A stretch of 64,000 bases of DNA from Selaginella moellendorffii (taxonomy: Eukaryota > Streptophyta > Lycopodiopsida > Selaginellales > Selaginellaceae). The stretch is taken from positions 1,480,100-1,544,099 of the forward strand of contig NW_003314282.1 in NCBI RefSeq assembly GCF_000143415.4, written 5' to 3'. Both the position numbers and the translations under genes were made by a program. Shown here piece after piece: positions 44,300 to 56,873 of this stretch. Within the stretch, counting starts at the first letter, position 1, and each line of letters opens with the position of its first letter. A model generated the notes under the pieces. That model was given only the letters and a program-made list of their open reading frames with translations, made no database searches and was not told the origin of the DNA.

Positions 44300-46900
44300 A
44301 TTCTCTTCTTACTGTGCTAGCAACTAGATCATAGACAATGTGACCAAGCACAAGGTGTTCATTCAACCGATGCATGGACATGCATGGCAATGGGTACTTG
44401 TGCTGGAGGTTGAGGAAAAGCAAGACTTTGACACTCTCCTTTAGACATTTAGGAGCACGTTCTCACAAAAGGTTCCCCTACAGTAATGTGTTGAGGACTT
44501 GTTCTAGTTTTGGCAAGGTGCAAATGAATCCATCTTCGATTATACGACAGCATTTTGGAAGATCAGCCTCGATAAGAGAGCAACATGAGAGGAGTCTATC
44601 AAAGTATCCATCTTTGTACAAGGCCTCAAGCTCGGACTCTAAAAGAAAGTTTCCAAGCACTACCACTAGCGATGCCATGATGCCTACACACATGTTGTAG
44701 AACTTAAGTTGAAGATATTCCATGAAATCAGTGTCTCATTCACTGAGGAGCTTGTCTAAAGACTCCTAGCAACTCATCCTTGTGCCTCTACTTGCGTCAC
44801 AGCCCCCCAGCTAGTCCCTGAGAAGATGCCCACCGTAGTCAAGTGTGTTTTAGCCGAGTTTAAAGAGTACAAGATGATCTTTCAGCAACATTAAAAGGAA
44901 TAGAGCAAACTCATGGAGGAACTCCGAGCATTGAAGATGGTTGTACAAGACCACCCTTGGTGATAGCTCTGTTGGTATGAGGAGTGCAAGATCCAGTCAC
45001 ATAACATAACTCGTTTTTGGTGATTATATCCAAAGTTGCACCCACAGAGATAAATGCACAAGTCTAGTGCCAACCATTTGTGGAAAACACAGCCCTAGAC
45101 ACCTTCAGAGAGTACTATGAGATGCTCCATCAATGCACGATTGAAGCACCACCGGCAAATGATCATGGGAAATTCCTAGTGAATATGATCTATGTAGTGG
45201 AGGAGTTGACAGTAAAGGTGGCTACCTGAACTTAAAGGAAGGCACACATAGTAGTAGAGGAGTTGGACACCACACTGACACCAGCTCCAATAGTCATTTC
45301 CTTTCAATTCTCATTGCTTGGCAAATTGCCCTTCCTGAAGGCATTTGCAACAGTGCCAGCCTCCCCATTGATATCTCAAGTTCCAATGTCTTCATGCATG
45401 CTAAACTTTGCTAGCACACAGCTTGGACGGTCTTCTTTGATGTCAAGTGGTCACCAAAGCAATTTTATTGACCAAATTATGGCAACTTTAATCATGACAA
45501 CACTTGGCACTCTTTATCATCAATTCCCGGCCTTGCTTTAGCAGCTTAAGGTCTTTGTGTGAGCTTTTAGTGAAATGGCACCCTCTTGAGTCCCAAACAT
45601 GGCCCCTATTCCTATTGTCAATGCCATAGTGGCTCTTGATCCCAACACATTCATAATTCTAGTGATGATTGCAGGCATCGATATGGAGGCTTTTGCTAGC
45701 CACAAAAATTCTCTCCTCCACTCTTGCTCAACAAAAGGGCCTCTAGATCCAGGAGTATTCTAAGGTCGTGCTAAAAACCTTTGCAGAACCCGTGGGAGTT
45801 TACTGAAATGTTTGTATTCTCATCTATGGTCACAAGTCCACAATTGACTTTCATGTTGTGGACTACAATTCTTTGGGAGCCTCCTTATAGGAGAAGTCTG
45901 TCATCTTAGGATGGCCATGGTTAAATGCAATGTCTTGCATCTTTGACTTTGAGCATGGGCAATTACAAATTGGGAGGGGTAATAGTTAGGTGACAATCCT
46001 CAATTCTAAAGGGTAAGCCTTGGCATCCCAAAACATTTCCAAGGTCATAAAAGCACCATTTAACTCCTCTCCATAACAATTCATTGCTTCTTCATCAATT
46101 GCCAACATGATAATGGAGTCTTAGTCTTTGTGATGCAACATGATTGATTTTCTACATATGGACTAAACAACCTTATTCCTAAACTTCTCCTTCATCCACT
46201 CTGCATCACTATGCTCACTTTGGCTCAAGAAGGCAAAAGATCTAGGCAAGATTCTTGAGATTTTAAAATTACCTTACTTGGAGGAGAACACAATTTTTGT
46301 GATGTCTTTGGAGAGTGACTTTCTTAAGATAGATCCTACTGCAAAGACATAAGAGGACACTCTACAGCACTTTCTCATACAGCCATAGGTGCCATATTTA
46401 GTTCTTCCTAGCTCAGAGATTTTACACAACTTTATTGACGAAAGCAATATTCATATGAGGTTTCATGAAGAAGCAATGGCTCCTAAGATTATGGAGCACA
46501 AGGCCTATCAAGACGAGGTAGAGATACAGCCCTAGCCACCAGATGAGGCCACTTCATTTGACATTGACCCAGCATCACTCACATTCGCATTTCTGAGGGA
46601 GTTTGCGGCTATGGAGCATAATTTCTCTTCCTCCCTTGGAGTTGATATCCACTAGAAAGTCTATGATGTTGTACTAATGGAAAATCTTTAAGGCACATAT
46701 GCTTTACCATATGACCTTATGAGTGATGATGAGAACACATTTGCAGTGACTTAGAGACTATTTCTATCCACAGCTTTTTCTCTGGACCATCTCTAGCCCT
46801 CCACCATAGCCCACAACACTCTAACACAACAGATGGATGAGGTGCATGCAGGCCAGAAGTTTGCCGATTATCTATCTACCAAAGTTGGTGAAAGCATCAC
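44300..46900 (+). mobile_element. Decayed LTR-retrotransposon internal region (gag/protease-like)
   Basis: Many stops, but the 45640-45990 stretch reads like a retropepsin region: GHKSTIDFHVVDYNSLGASL followed by SVILGWPWLNAMSCIFDFEHG, the C-terminal block of Ty3/gypsy-type proteases (xILGxxWL). Upstream, 44820-45240 reads as charged helical gag-like protein (EELRALKMVVQDHPW). Downstream, 46540-46720 reads like a linker (LTFAFLREFAAMEHNFS, KVYDVVLMENL). No reverse transcriptase motif was found. Confidence 0.5.
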
Positions 46901-49900
46901 TTTTTCTCCACCACCATCCTAGCTTTATTCAGAAGCTTCTCCAACCTTGGGACATCACACTAGAGCTCTCCAGCCACAAGATATTAGCTGTGGCCTCACC
47001 CACAGTGATCGTGGCATCTCTTGTGATCATCGACACTTCACTCAACCACCAATTTTCTTGTGAGCACTTCCAACTAAGTTCACTACTTTGGAGACTCTTC
47101 CTTCCATGCTCTAGAGGCTCCAAATGTTGCCACACATAGCCAAGCTTCAGATTTCTCATTTTGCAATGCTACTCATTTTGGGCCTACATGACATCACACA
47201 TTGGAGGGCAACATGGCCAGCTTTTGCAGCATCTCTTGCCTCCTTCAAGACTCTTTGGGACCTCCTGGCACAAGCTCAATCCTTGCTCAATTTTAGTAAC
47301 TCCCATGAGGTGAGCCCTTTCCTGTAATGCTCTAGAATTTTGCACCACCTGCAAAGTTCTCCCCTAAGTGGCTCAATCCCTTCTTCATCAAGAAGCACAT
47401 TAGAGGTGGTGTTTACATCCTCACAAACAAGGCAGGGTAGGAGTCATGCCCACAACCATTGCCACCTCAAGATCTTTCGGTGGCAAGCTTGTTTCACTCT
47501 CTTTTTCTTCTTTTCTTTTTTTTTTTTCTTTCTTTTCTTCTACTTTGATATCTTTTTTATCATATCTAAGATGTGATTCTCAGGATGGAGCAAGCACAAG
47601 CCTAGACTTTCACCTTGAGGCTACATCAACTCCTCTCGTCTGAGAGTTCATATGTTTCATGGTTTGCTACTCATGGTTCCTAGGTTTTCTTTACATAATT
47701 TCACTCCCTCTTTTATCAACATCACTTTGAATTACTCACAGTCACAATCTATTCACTTTGCTATTTGCTACACCACTATTTACCACTCACTACAGTTGCT
47801 CAATTCACATTTCTTCACTTTTCTCACCATGCATATATGATCTCGGGGATCCTATTACATCACTCTACTCATTATAATTACACAACAGGCACATCAAAAA
47901 AGTAGCAAAACTCAAAATATGATGTGGGCTATATACTATAAGTACAAGCACATATAAGACACTTTGCAATTGATTTCTGAGAGCCAGTTGGACTTGATGC
48001 ACATAGGAGACTAGGCATTTGTAGTGCATGTGGTTTTTACCCTTTATCCTATGGTGATTTACTATAGGATAACACCACGAAGTGGAACCTAAACCCTTCA
48101 TGTACCACGTGTCATATGCCACGTATCCATAGGACAATGGTGTGGAACCCGAGGTTCAAAGACTTGGGACACTGAACGAAGGAATGGTGCCAAACTCCCA
48201 AGCATGGAGCCAAGGAGTGATGGAACCAGAAGCAACTCCCGAGCATATAACCCAAGAAGCAAAGGGACAAGAGCTCGGAGTGACTTGGAACAGTTCTAGA
48301 GCAACCAACATCCCAATGCCAAGACTAACATGTAAACCGGAGCCAAACAGAGTTTAAAGTTATTTTGGCATACCGGTGGCCTAACGTGAGGATATGGATA
48401 CTCCACCAACTAACATGGTGTGGAATTTGGGCTTAGACCCAAGCCGGACGCAGAACAAAGACAGGCATATAGGCGGGAGCTAAATTATGCCTTAGGTTAG
48501 TCGGCCATGCCCAACCTACCCACTATCCCTATTATACATTTGGAACCCCCCATATCCCGCCCCCCCCTTAAGGAACACATGCTTTGGGCTTTCACCCCAA
48601 GCCTCCCTTAGTATCAAGAGTTAGTCTCTGGGACAAACTTGAAACTTATTAAATATGAAATGTCTTTAGATTGCGAATTTGGACGCGGGATGAACACCAT
48701 TGTGTTCAGAACAATCTCTACATTCTGTAGATATGCCAAATGAGCAAATCTAGACACTTTCCATAAATAGTATTTGGGACCGGAATGAAACTAACACAAA
48801 GGGCATGATAGCAAAGGTATTTGGCAGACATGGTAAGATATCATATAGCAAATATTGAGGGACTAGTCTCAATATTGCGAGGGTTCCCAACACTAACAAG
48901 TGCAAGTCAACATCATGAGTTTCTCGTCACCGTGTCAAGTATGCTTGACTAAATGACAACTTAGGATTTCCTTCTTTAGTGCCCTTTTGGTCTAAGTGCA
49001 CATGTGATGACCAGTTTCTCAACTAGCTTAGGTGAAGATTAATAACAGGTCCAGCAATACCGACCTCTTACCGTTGTAGCAATAAGGAAAGAGTGTCCGT
49101 AAGGATTGGCCGACAGGTAACTTTCAATACCCGAAGTCACATTTGTGACAGCATTACTTAGGCAGACTTTTTACCTAATCTGTAACACATGTGATTATGG
49201 GATGAGATTTGGATATATTGTCACTATAGATCTTTAAAACCTTGGGGCATAAATGGGGATAAAATAGCCATTAAGGGCTTTTTTTATCAAGTAATTACTA
49301 TTTTTCCAGTTGGTTAAGGGGAAAGAGATAAGGTGTATTATATGTGGTATTGGAGTAAATGGCACAGGTTCAATTCCCTTTAATTCATGGAAAGATTAAG
49401 ATAAAAAAGTCACTAAAAGCTCTTTTATCAAGCAATTACTTTTTTTTTATTTAGCTTAAGGGGAGAGAGATAGGGTGTGCTACACAATCCCACATTCTTA
49501 CAATAGCAAAACACAATAATCCTAGCATATGCTAGCAAAAACTATAAGCTTCTTCTTCTCCCACCAACTAAAACACTTTGATTATATTCATATGCTACTA
49601 GATACCCTCCACTATCACTCCATTACAATCAGTCATCATTGTCTCCCACTATTCATCTATTAGGCTATTGTTTTCCATCATTCTTGTAATTATCATTCCT
49701 AAGCAACACATTCACTTCTATCACTTTATTTCCTTGGAACTTTGAGAGTAGCTAGGCTATGTTTGAGGTACTTTCTAGAGGTGAGGTACCCTTAAGTTGG
49801 AGTCTAAGTAAATGGTTCTCCTACTTAATTTCATATTTCCATCTTCTCTTTTCTGTTTTATCTTTCTTTTTCTCTTTCTTTTTTTCTTTTCTTTATTTCA

Positions 49901-50166
49901 TTTTTATTTTTCTTTTCTCCACTTTTTCTCCTTTTGTTTTTGTATCTAGTTTTTTTATCAAGTTTTTTCATATGGTTTTCCCTTGACTCTAGAACTCCAC
50001 ACTCTCTTTATTTCTTTTTCTCTTTACTTTGTTTTTCTTTGGTCTCTTCTCCTTGTAACAGTTGCCGACACAGGGTAGTTGGAGTCTACACCAACACTTT
50101 GGCCATGGGTTCTTGCATGCAACGGAGTTAGCACATTTCCTTGTGGTCACCTATTAGGAGATGGCT
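46901..50166. other. Repeat-derived intergenic region
   Basis: No gene. It contains poly-T/C tracts (47500-47550; 49850-49980). At 49200-49490 there are two ~105-base tandem copies, in minus orientation, of a short repeat starting TGTAGCACACCCTATCTCTC, also seen at 23100-23520 and 60375. Confidence 0.45.
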
Positions 50167-50355
50167 TAAAGCTTTGAGTGAGATTCTCTAAAATATTCCA
50201 TTGTTAGAATATTCTAGGGAGATGCTGGGGCATAGAGGTTCTCTTTTTCCCCATTTTCTAAGGTAGGGAGTTCACACAAGAAATATATTTGAGTGGGATT
50301 TCAAAGTATGAGAAAGTGTTCTCCCCACCATTGAGAGGTTCTCAATTCAACAATG
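50167..50355 (+). repeat. Dispersed direct repeat, copy 2
   Basis: See 42646-42842; same orientation, about 7.5 kb apart, flanking the retrotransposon debris. The two could be the worn ends of one element or two insertions of one repeat. Confidence 0.72.
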
Positions 50356-53160
50356 GCAAATGTTGTTGGAGCTAATTGTTTGGCAATGTGTAAAGTTTTT
50401 GAAGGAAGCTTTACAAAGTAGAGAGAAGAGTTGTGAGAGTTTCACTAGGTAAAGAGTGTTAACGAGCATTGTTGATATATCAAAGTTGAATTCTATGAAA
50501 ATTTCAAACAGTTTTATTGCAAGTGGAAGGAAACTCTAACCAAAAAGGAGCATAAGACCAAGGAAAATCAAATATATAGTGGGTTGAAGAAAATAAAATG
50601 CCAAGTTAATATCTTCTACAAATGGAGTGTTGGTTGGTATAGTGGGAAGTTCACATATTCTAATGGGGCCATTATATTCTCCACATAAGCTTGTCAACTC
50701 ATTTGTTCTCATGTTTAAATGTTGTATTCTTTTTAGAATCAACCACTTGATGATATTGTATTGACACCAACCACCAACCTATTCAAGAGCAAGTCTTAAA
50801 GTTGGCAGTCATTAGAAGCTGGTAAAGAAAGGCATCCCTTTAAGAAGCTACTTTGTCCCATCTTACTAAATCACTTAAGCAATCAGCAAAAGCTTTAGTT
50901 GCACAAGAAACAAGGTTTACAGGTACAAGATTAAACTTAAATAAGTTCTGAGAAAGAGTTGGTAGCAAGACAACATCAGTAATAACATCGATGTCCAGGA
51001 TGGTGGAGGAAGGGACCCTTATGGAATTTAGCTACACTTCACTTGGGGATATGAAGATAACTTGTATGAAGTAGCAATAAACTTGTTAGAGGCCAAATTT
51101 CAATCCTTCCAACTCACACGCATATGAGTTTGACTATCATTCTGTACCATGATTAAAGAGAAAGATGGATGAATGTAAAGAACAAAATGTTCCAAATGTT
51201 ACACAGATGGATCTAATGCCAGAGGTTAAGCAAGTCATAGGTTGTGAACTAGTGCCTTGCACAAACTAGGCAATATGAAGAATCAATAGTAAGAGTAATG
51301 CACTTTGCTTTGGAATAATTGTTGGTTGGGGTTAGTGTTTAGTATTTATCAAGTATGCTTTGAGCTTAAAGTCTTCACCAATTCCTTGTTTTTGGGGAAG
51401 TCAAGACTTTGGGGCAAAGTGCCTTTGCTATAGGTGGATTTACTATTATAGAACAAATATTACACACATAATAAATCCACAATTCCATTATCTTGAAGCC
51501 AAATTCCTTGTAAGAGCATTGGCCTATTAAGCCTAGATGGAACCTCATATAAGAAGAGACTGTGAGTCTGGATAGAGCAAGGTTTACACTGAAGGCCTCA
51601 TCAAATATCACAGTTATGCTATAGATGACAACACTTGATTAGCATACCAGACTAAGCTAAAAATGGGAAGGTTGTACAATACAAGTCATCCATTTTAAAG
51701 GCTGCATAGGACAAAATCAAGCTTGCTAAAGAATTGCAGTGCATGATCTCAAAATAAGTTACATTAGTGTTATGGTAAGGAATGCATTTGTCCAAATTTT
51801 GTCCAAAGGGAGACTTGGGGAGACTTTGTCTATAATTGGCTTGCAAGTATATTTGCAAGTATATTTATTACATTTTCATGAAAGAACTAAATCAAGATCC
51901 TTAAGTCAACCACCATATCCATCAAGCTTGTTTTTAGCATGGTAGTTATTTTATTAGCTTTCAAATCTATTTTACTTTTGTGTTTTTCAGATCAAGACTT
52001 ACAAAGAGATATATATCAAATGTAATTTTGATATTTACCAAAACATTGGTTCGGGACAAACAAAAGTTTTTATATAGTTCTTTTGAGCTTTGAGCTCAGC
52101 TCATAAGCTTAAGAGCTGTGTCATAAGCTCAAAGTGTACCTAGGCTCCACTCACACCATTGAAATAAAAATTGAAAACAAGCTCTTGTACAGTGTTGCCA
52201 AAAACTAAACCCCATTGTTGTGCTGATCCTGCTCGACCATTCTCCTTAGTTATCCTAACATGACCATGCCCAAAAAAATAGTTTCAAACAAACTTTTAGT
52301 GTTTATAAAAACAATTATACATTCACATGTGTTTTTCAAGATTTGAGTTGTGCCCACACACTTGCTTCCTTGCCACCAAACCTGCTGCCACCAAGTTTGG
52401 GCTAGGTCCACCTTTGGAGAATCTAAATTTTGCATGTCTGAACCACAACATCACTTTTCCATTACCATATTTGAGGGAGCATAATTAAAAACTTCACATC
52501 ACATTACACAAGTTACTATACCTATCTAAATTATATCACTTTGCAATTGTAACTTTAACAATTTCTTTACTACACACAACTAGCCTTCTGTCTTAACATA
52601 TATTTTGTTTCTTTTTTAATTAAAGTGAAACCTGGCTCTTCATGACTTGAGCCAAACATGAACTGACAAAATAAAATTACTTAAGATTTAAAAATCTTCA
52701 ATAAAATCATGTAGAAAATCTTAATGCAATTTTTGAAATATTTCCAAAATTCTACTAATCAATTGAATCCCAATAGCAGACACACATAAACTCCTATAAG
52801 TTGGACCTCAGATCCTGGAGCAAGACAGCAGTGCCAAGGGGATCGTCCATTCATCATGCAGCTCCAAAAATCCACATCTATGACAAAATATTTAACCCCA
52901 TGTTCAAGGAAAAACAAAAGGCCAATGCAAAGAATGAAAGATTCAGGTGTACTAAAGAACCCCATGGTTTTCTACAAACATGTCTAACTCCCCAATCATC
53001 CAATCATCTAATTTCGATGTCTTTTTAGCCAAACTTTGTATCCTTTGAGTCCTAAGATATAACAATATTCAATCACAAGGTCCCGCAAAGTATTGTACAT
53101 ATAAATTTGTCAAGGACGGGAATGTATCAATCAATCAATCAACATTATAAGCACAATTTT
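50356..53160. other. Intergenic region
   Basis: Only short frames, no recognisable domain. A 13-base tandem (gcaagtatatttg) occurs at about 51843-51868. Confidence 0.45.
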
Positions 53161-53161
53161 C

Positions 53162-54075
53162 TTAAGGAGATCTCCAAATAACTCTAGCAGTTTCTGTTCT
53201 GTAAATAGCCAAGTAACCAAGATTGTCGATCACAAGAGCATATAACTTGTTTTGGATGGAGCTCGTTTTGCTAGACCACGCCTCTCCTCTAGATCCAACA
53301 ATCGCCAAATTGCATTGACTAGCAGGATTAAGTAGCAACCAGAATCTTTTCCCTGTGTTTCTGAGCTCCATGTGATTATTCCCCTGGGACTTTGTAGTAT
53401 GAGATTACAATTCTTTTGCATTGTCAACCTATAAGAACTATCAGCAAATACGAGCCAAGAGTGTTCTAGAGCCACTGATCAGTGATGTAGCATAGACCCA
53501 ACAATGTCTTATATCGCTATCAAACCCATCAAGCTCTGCATACTTATGATCATCAAATGTATTAACTGACGAGAAGTTGGAGAACAAAAGCTGGTTATTC
53601 TGTTTAGGAGCTAGTTCGAACTCATAACGAAGTCCAATATACTGAAGAACAATATCAACATAACCATAACAATGTTCTCTACCCCTTAACTCTTCTAGTA
53701 TCCTATCACACATATCCAGTATATTTTGCCGTAGATTTTGGACAAGCACACCTTGGATCGTTGGACACATGGTACAAATACCTGGGGTCTCGTCAAACAC
53801 TCTACTATACACAAATATATAGACCTTAATAAATGTATTCGTATCAAAAATCACGACAAGTTTCATCTTTCAGCCCCAAATCGAACGTTATCACGCATAT
53901 TTCTCACATAGCTTTGTATCCTTTCTACCATTGCTCTTATTTGTTCCACACATATTATGCAAGGCTCTTATTCTAAAAATCCCATCTGGTGGTGCATAGC
54001 ACGAATCTAGCTGAGAGATTAGAATGAGAGCTGCTAGAAGAAACGCATACTTGAGTCGTGAAAAAATCCATCCAA
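53162..54075 (-). pseudogene. GNA-like lectin pseudogene with shifted frames
   Basis: On the minus strand a hydrophobic signal-like stretch (FLLAALILISQLDSCYA, near 54048-53998) is followed, after frame breaks, by a Cys-containing domain (53866-53441; CDRILEELRGREHCYGYVD, RYEFELAPKQNNQLLFSNF). A B-type lectin domain then switches frame twice: near 53455 into YRLTMQKNCNLILQS, and near 53345 back into NPASQCNLAIVGS and LVIDNLGYLAIYR...VIWRSP. The two shifts cancel, so the 3' end returns to the first frame. It could be a pseudogene or carry sequence errors. The domain order (signal, unknown domain, lectin) mirrors 32341-33213. Confidence 0.65.
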
Positions 54076-54435
54076 TGAGACTTCAAAAAGCTTGCCTTGA
54101 ATTGCTGCTGAATTGAAGTGGCTGAAATTTCAAGGCTCATTTAACCAGGAAAAGCTTGTTTTTACCTGCAAGCAAGGTTTGAAAGTTTAGATAATTGGAA
54201 ACTTTGTAGGTTTTAAAAATTACTTAAAATATAATCTTGATTATTTATTTTATAAAAATGCGTTTAGTTTCTACTTAACAATGTATCTTGAATATATCTA
54301 TTTATTTCAAGAAGCGCCCATGCCCCCTCCTGACTTCCTCTTATTTTGTTCGTGCTGTTAAGATTGTACACGAGTAACTTGCATCCAAGACTTTTTTGTA
54401 CAGCCAGCTACGTCTACAAAATATACTAAAGAGTC

Positions 54436-56873
54436 CTAGTGTTGGAATTCACCAGAGCCGAGCTCCCCAGTTTGACCCTGCCTCGTTTCCTTTTCTAATC
54501 CTCGCTCCACTTCTCGTTCTACTTGTATGACCAGTCCGCCCTTGGGGATCGGGACTGGCCACCATCTGATCCCACCGTGATCCTCCTTAATCTTCCAGCT
54601 GCACAGAACCACAGAAAACGAGTTTAAAATTCCAAAGTCGTGACAAAGTCTACCAGCAGCAGCAAAAAAAAGCAAAAGCTACAAGCGTTTTTCTCTCCTG
54701 TGTAGGCAGGAAGATACCAAAGAAAGGAAAGGAAGGAAAAAGCTCTTGGTACCTGTATGTAGTAACAAGGTGGTGGATGAGGACGAGCATTTCAACCTTT
54801 GCGAGCTCACCGCCCAAGCACAGCCTCTGGCCATTGCCAAATGGTATGAAAGTATTCGGCTTTGGACCACCGTCCTGGAAGAAAAAATCAGCAAAATCTT
54901 AATGAAACGGAAGATCTCTGGCCCTCCTCCAATCTTTTCTTTTTTTGTTTCTTTCCTGCTCTCTCGAATGAATCATCAAAGCTTTAGGCAAGCAATTGAC
55001 CTCTGGACTGTACCTGGAATCTGGTGGGATCAAACTTGTACGGCTCCGTGTAGAGCTTTGGATTGAGATGGACCATCGACGGCGATGCGTAAACTTTCCA
55101 GCCTTTGGGAAAGTAGTAGCCTGCGAACAACGACACGATGAACAAACTTTAACTTCTTATGCTTTTTTTCTCGTACCATCGTACTCGAGGTCGTCAAGTG
55201 CTTCCCTGGGAAGGAAGAGTCCGACGTAGGAAGTTCTCATCGTCTCGTTTATCACCTGGAGAGAAGTTGGAAACGAAAAAGCTTAGCTTCGAGTTTGATC
55301 GCGATAGAAAACTCAACTCTGAGCGTGAGAGGCATTTCTTTCATGACTTGAGACCACGTAAGTGGAGATCCAGGCTCTCGTTTCCTCCGGATAGCTTCAT
55401 GTTCTTCCTGATCAAACAGGATTAAAGACGAAGCTTGAATCTCTTCTTTCTTTTGTCTTACCTTGACTCCGTGGAGGAGCTCTGGATTGTCGTGTAAGTT
55501 CTTGATGGCCCACACCAGCTGTGCTGCAGAGGTCTCGTGCCCAGCGAACAGGATTGTCATGATGATTCCTCTAACGTGGATGTCTGTCACCGCATTGGCA
55601 AACTTCTCGTCCTTGGTTTCGACGCAAATCATCGAGTCGAGCATGTCCAGCCGCTGCTGCTGCTCCCGACCACTCCAGTCCCTTTTCTTTTTTCTCCTCT
55701 GCTGGATCATCTCCTCCACTGCTTTAAACATGCTGTCCCTTGCCTGTAGCCACAAAGAGTCGAGACAGGAGAGAAGAACACCTCGGATGAGAAGAAGTTG
55801 AGAGGAAACACTAAAAAAGCTTTCGGAAGCTCTGCGGAAATCTATGGGGAACTATAGAAGAGAAAGTTTGGTCTTTCAAGAGTAAGAAAAGAAAGAGATT
55901 CTCAAGTTGTTTGCTCACCTTGAGACCACGTCGGTAAGTTGTGAAAGGAAGGTTGATGTTGAGCGTGAGGAACGCCTTTTCAAAGTCTTGCATGTTCTGG
56001 AACAGTGCGTCCATCTGTTTTCCCGGCTCCATCCCGCATAGAATTTTCATCGCCACCTCGAATGTGTACTGCTCAATGGAAAGCGAAAGAAAAAACAAGT
56101 CAATCAATCCCAAAATCGCAACAAAAAAAACTGAGAGAGAAAAAGGAGAGAAGAATGTCTGGTGCTTTCCTTCTAGAGCTAGAGGCTAGATGATTTAAGT
56201 ACCTTGGCCATTTCGCTGTAGACATTGACGGACTTTTGCTTTGTCCAGGAATCGAGGACTGAGCAAGCGAGCGCCTCGATCGCAGGGATATGGGACTGGA
56301 GGGACTCGGGATACAGGGAGGAGCCAACGATTCTCCGGACATAATTGTGAAGCTGCTCGCTGCCAAAGCTGCGCGTCGGATCGATGAGAGAATTTGCAGA
56401 CTCGGGATAAGCAGGCTTGAAAAACTTTTGAGCCGACTGGAGCAACCACTTCGAGGCCTCCGGAGTGGTGACAATGATGCATTTGTCGCCAAAAAGCGAA
56501 GTGGAGAAGATCTCTCCATATCTGAATACTCGAGGGAGTTAAGGCAGGAAAAATGGACGATTTGGAACGCACCACACAGAGAGAAAGCACGAGAGAAATG
56601 GAGCCATCAAAACGCAAGAACACAAACCAAATGAAACAGGAAAAATGCGTGACTGAATAAGTTTTACCTGGCAATACGAGTGAGATAGAAGCGGTGTGGA
56701 TCTCTGAGAAAGCTGAGCGTTTCGCCGACAAGAGGGATTCTCCACGCAGGACCCGGCGGAGTCTTTGCTCCACTTGTGCTCGACACCTCCACCGCCACTC
56801 TACTCTGCTTCACCATGAAAAAGGTCACCACCAATCCCAGAAAAATTCCCACCAACATCATCACTAGCTCCAT
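54436..56873 (-). CDS. Cytochrome P450, clan 85 (CYP707/CYP722-like)
   Basis: Nine minus-strand exons (56873-56668, 56521-56203, 56068-55919, 55743-55462, 55407-55318, 55255-55177, 55120-55014, 54874-54753, 54598-54436) keep one frame through GT-AG introns, giving 505 residues. The N-terminal anchor is [20 protein letters not shown], followed by a hinge [18 protein letters not shown]. The I-helix is FAGHETSA, the K-helix ExxR is INETMR, then FPKGWKV, the PERF-like FDPTRF, and the haem loop [18 protein letters not shown] with the ligand Cys. This is an ER membrane monooxygenase. The layout [16 protein letters not shown] and KPNTF.PFG.G resembles ABA 8'-hydroxylase and related clan-85 families acting on terpenoid hormones or triterpenes, but the substrate cannot be assigned. 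All key residues are present. Confidence 0.93.

Noticed and set aside
51843-51868. Possible CRISPR-like or minisatellite array
   Set aside because: Only two copies of a 13-base unit and a eukaryotic context; there is no array.
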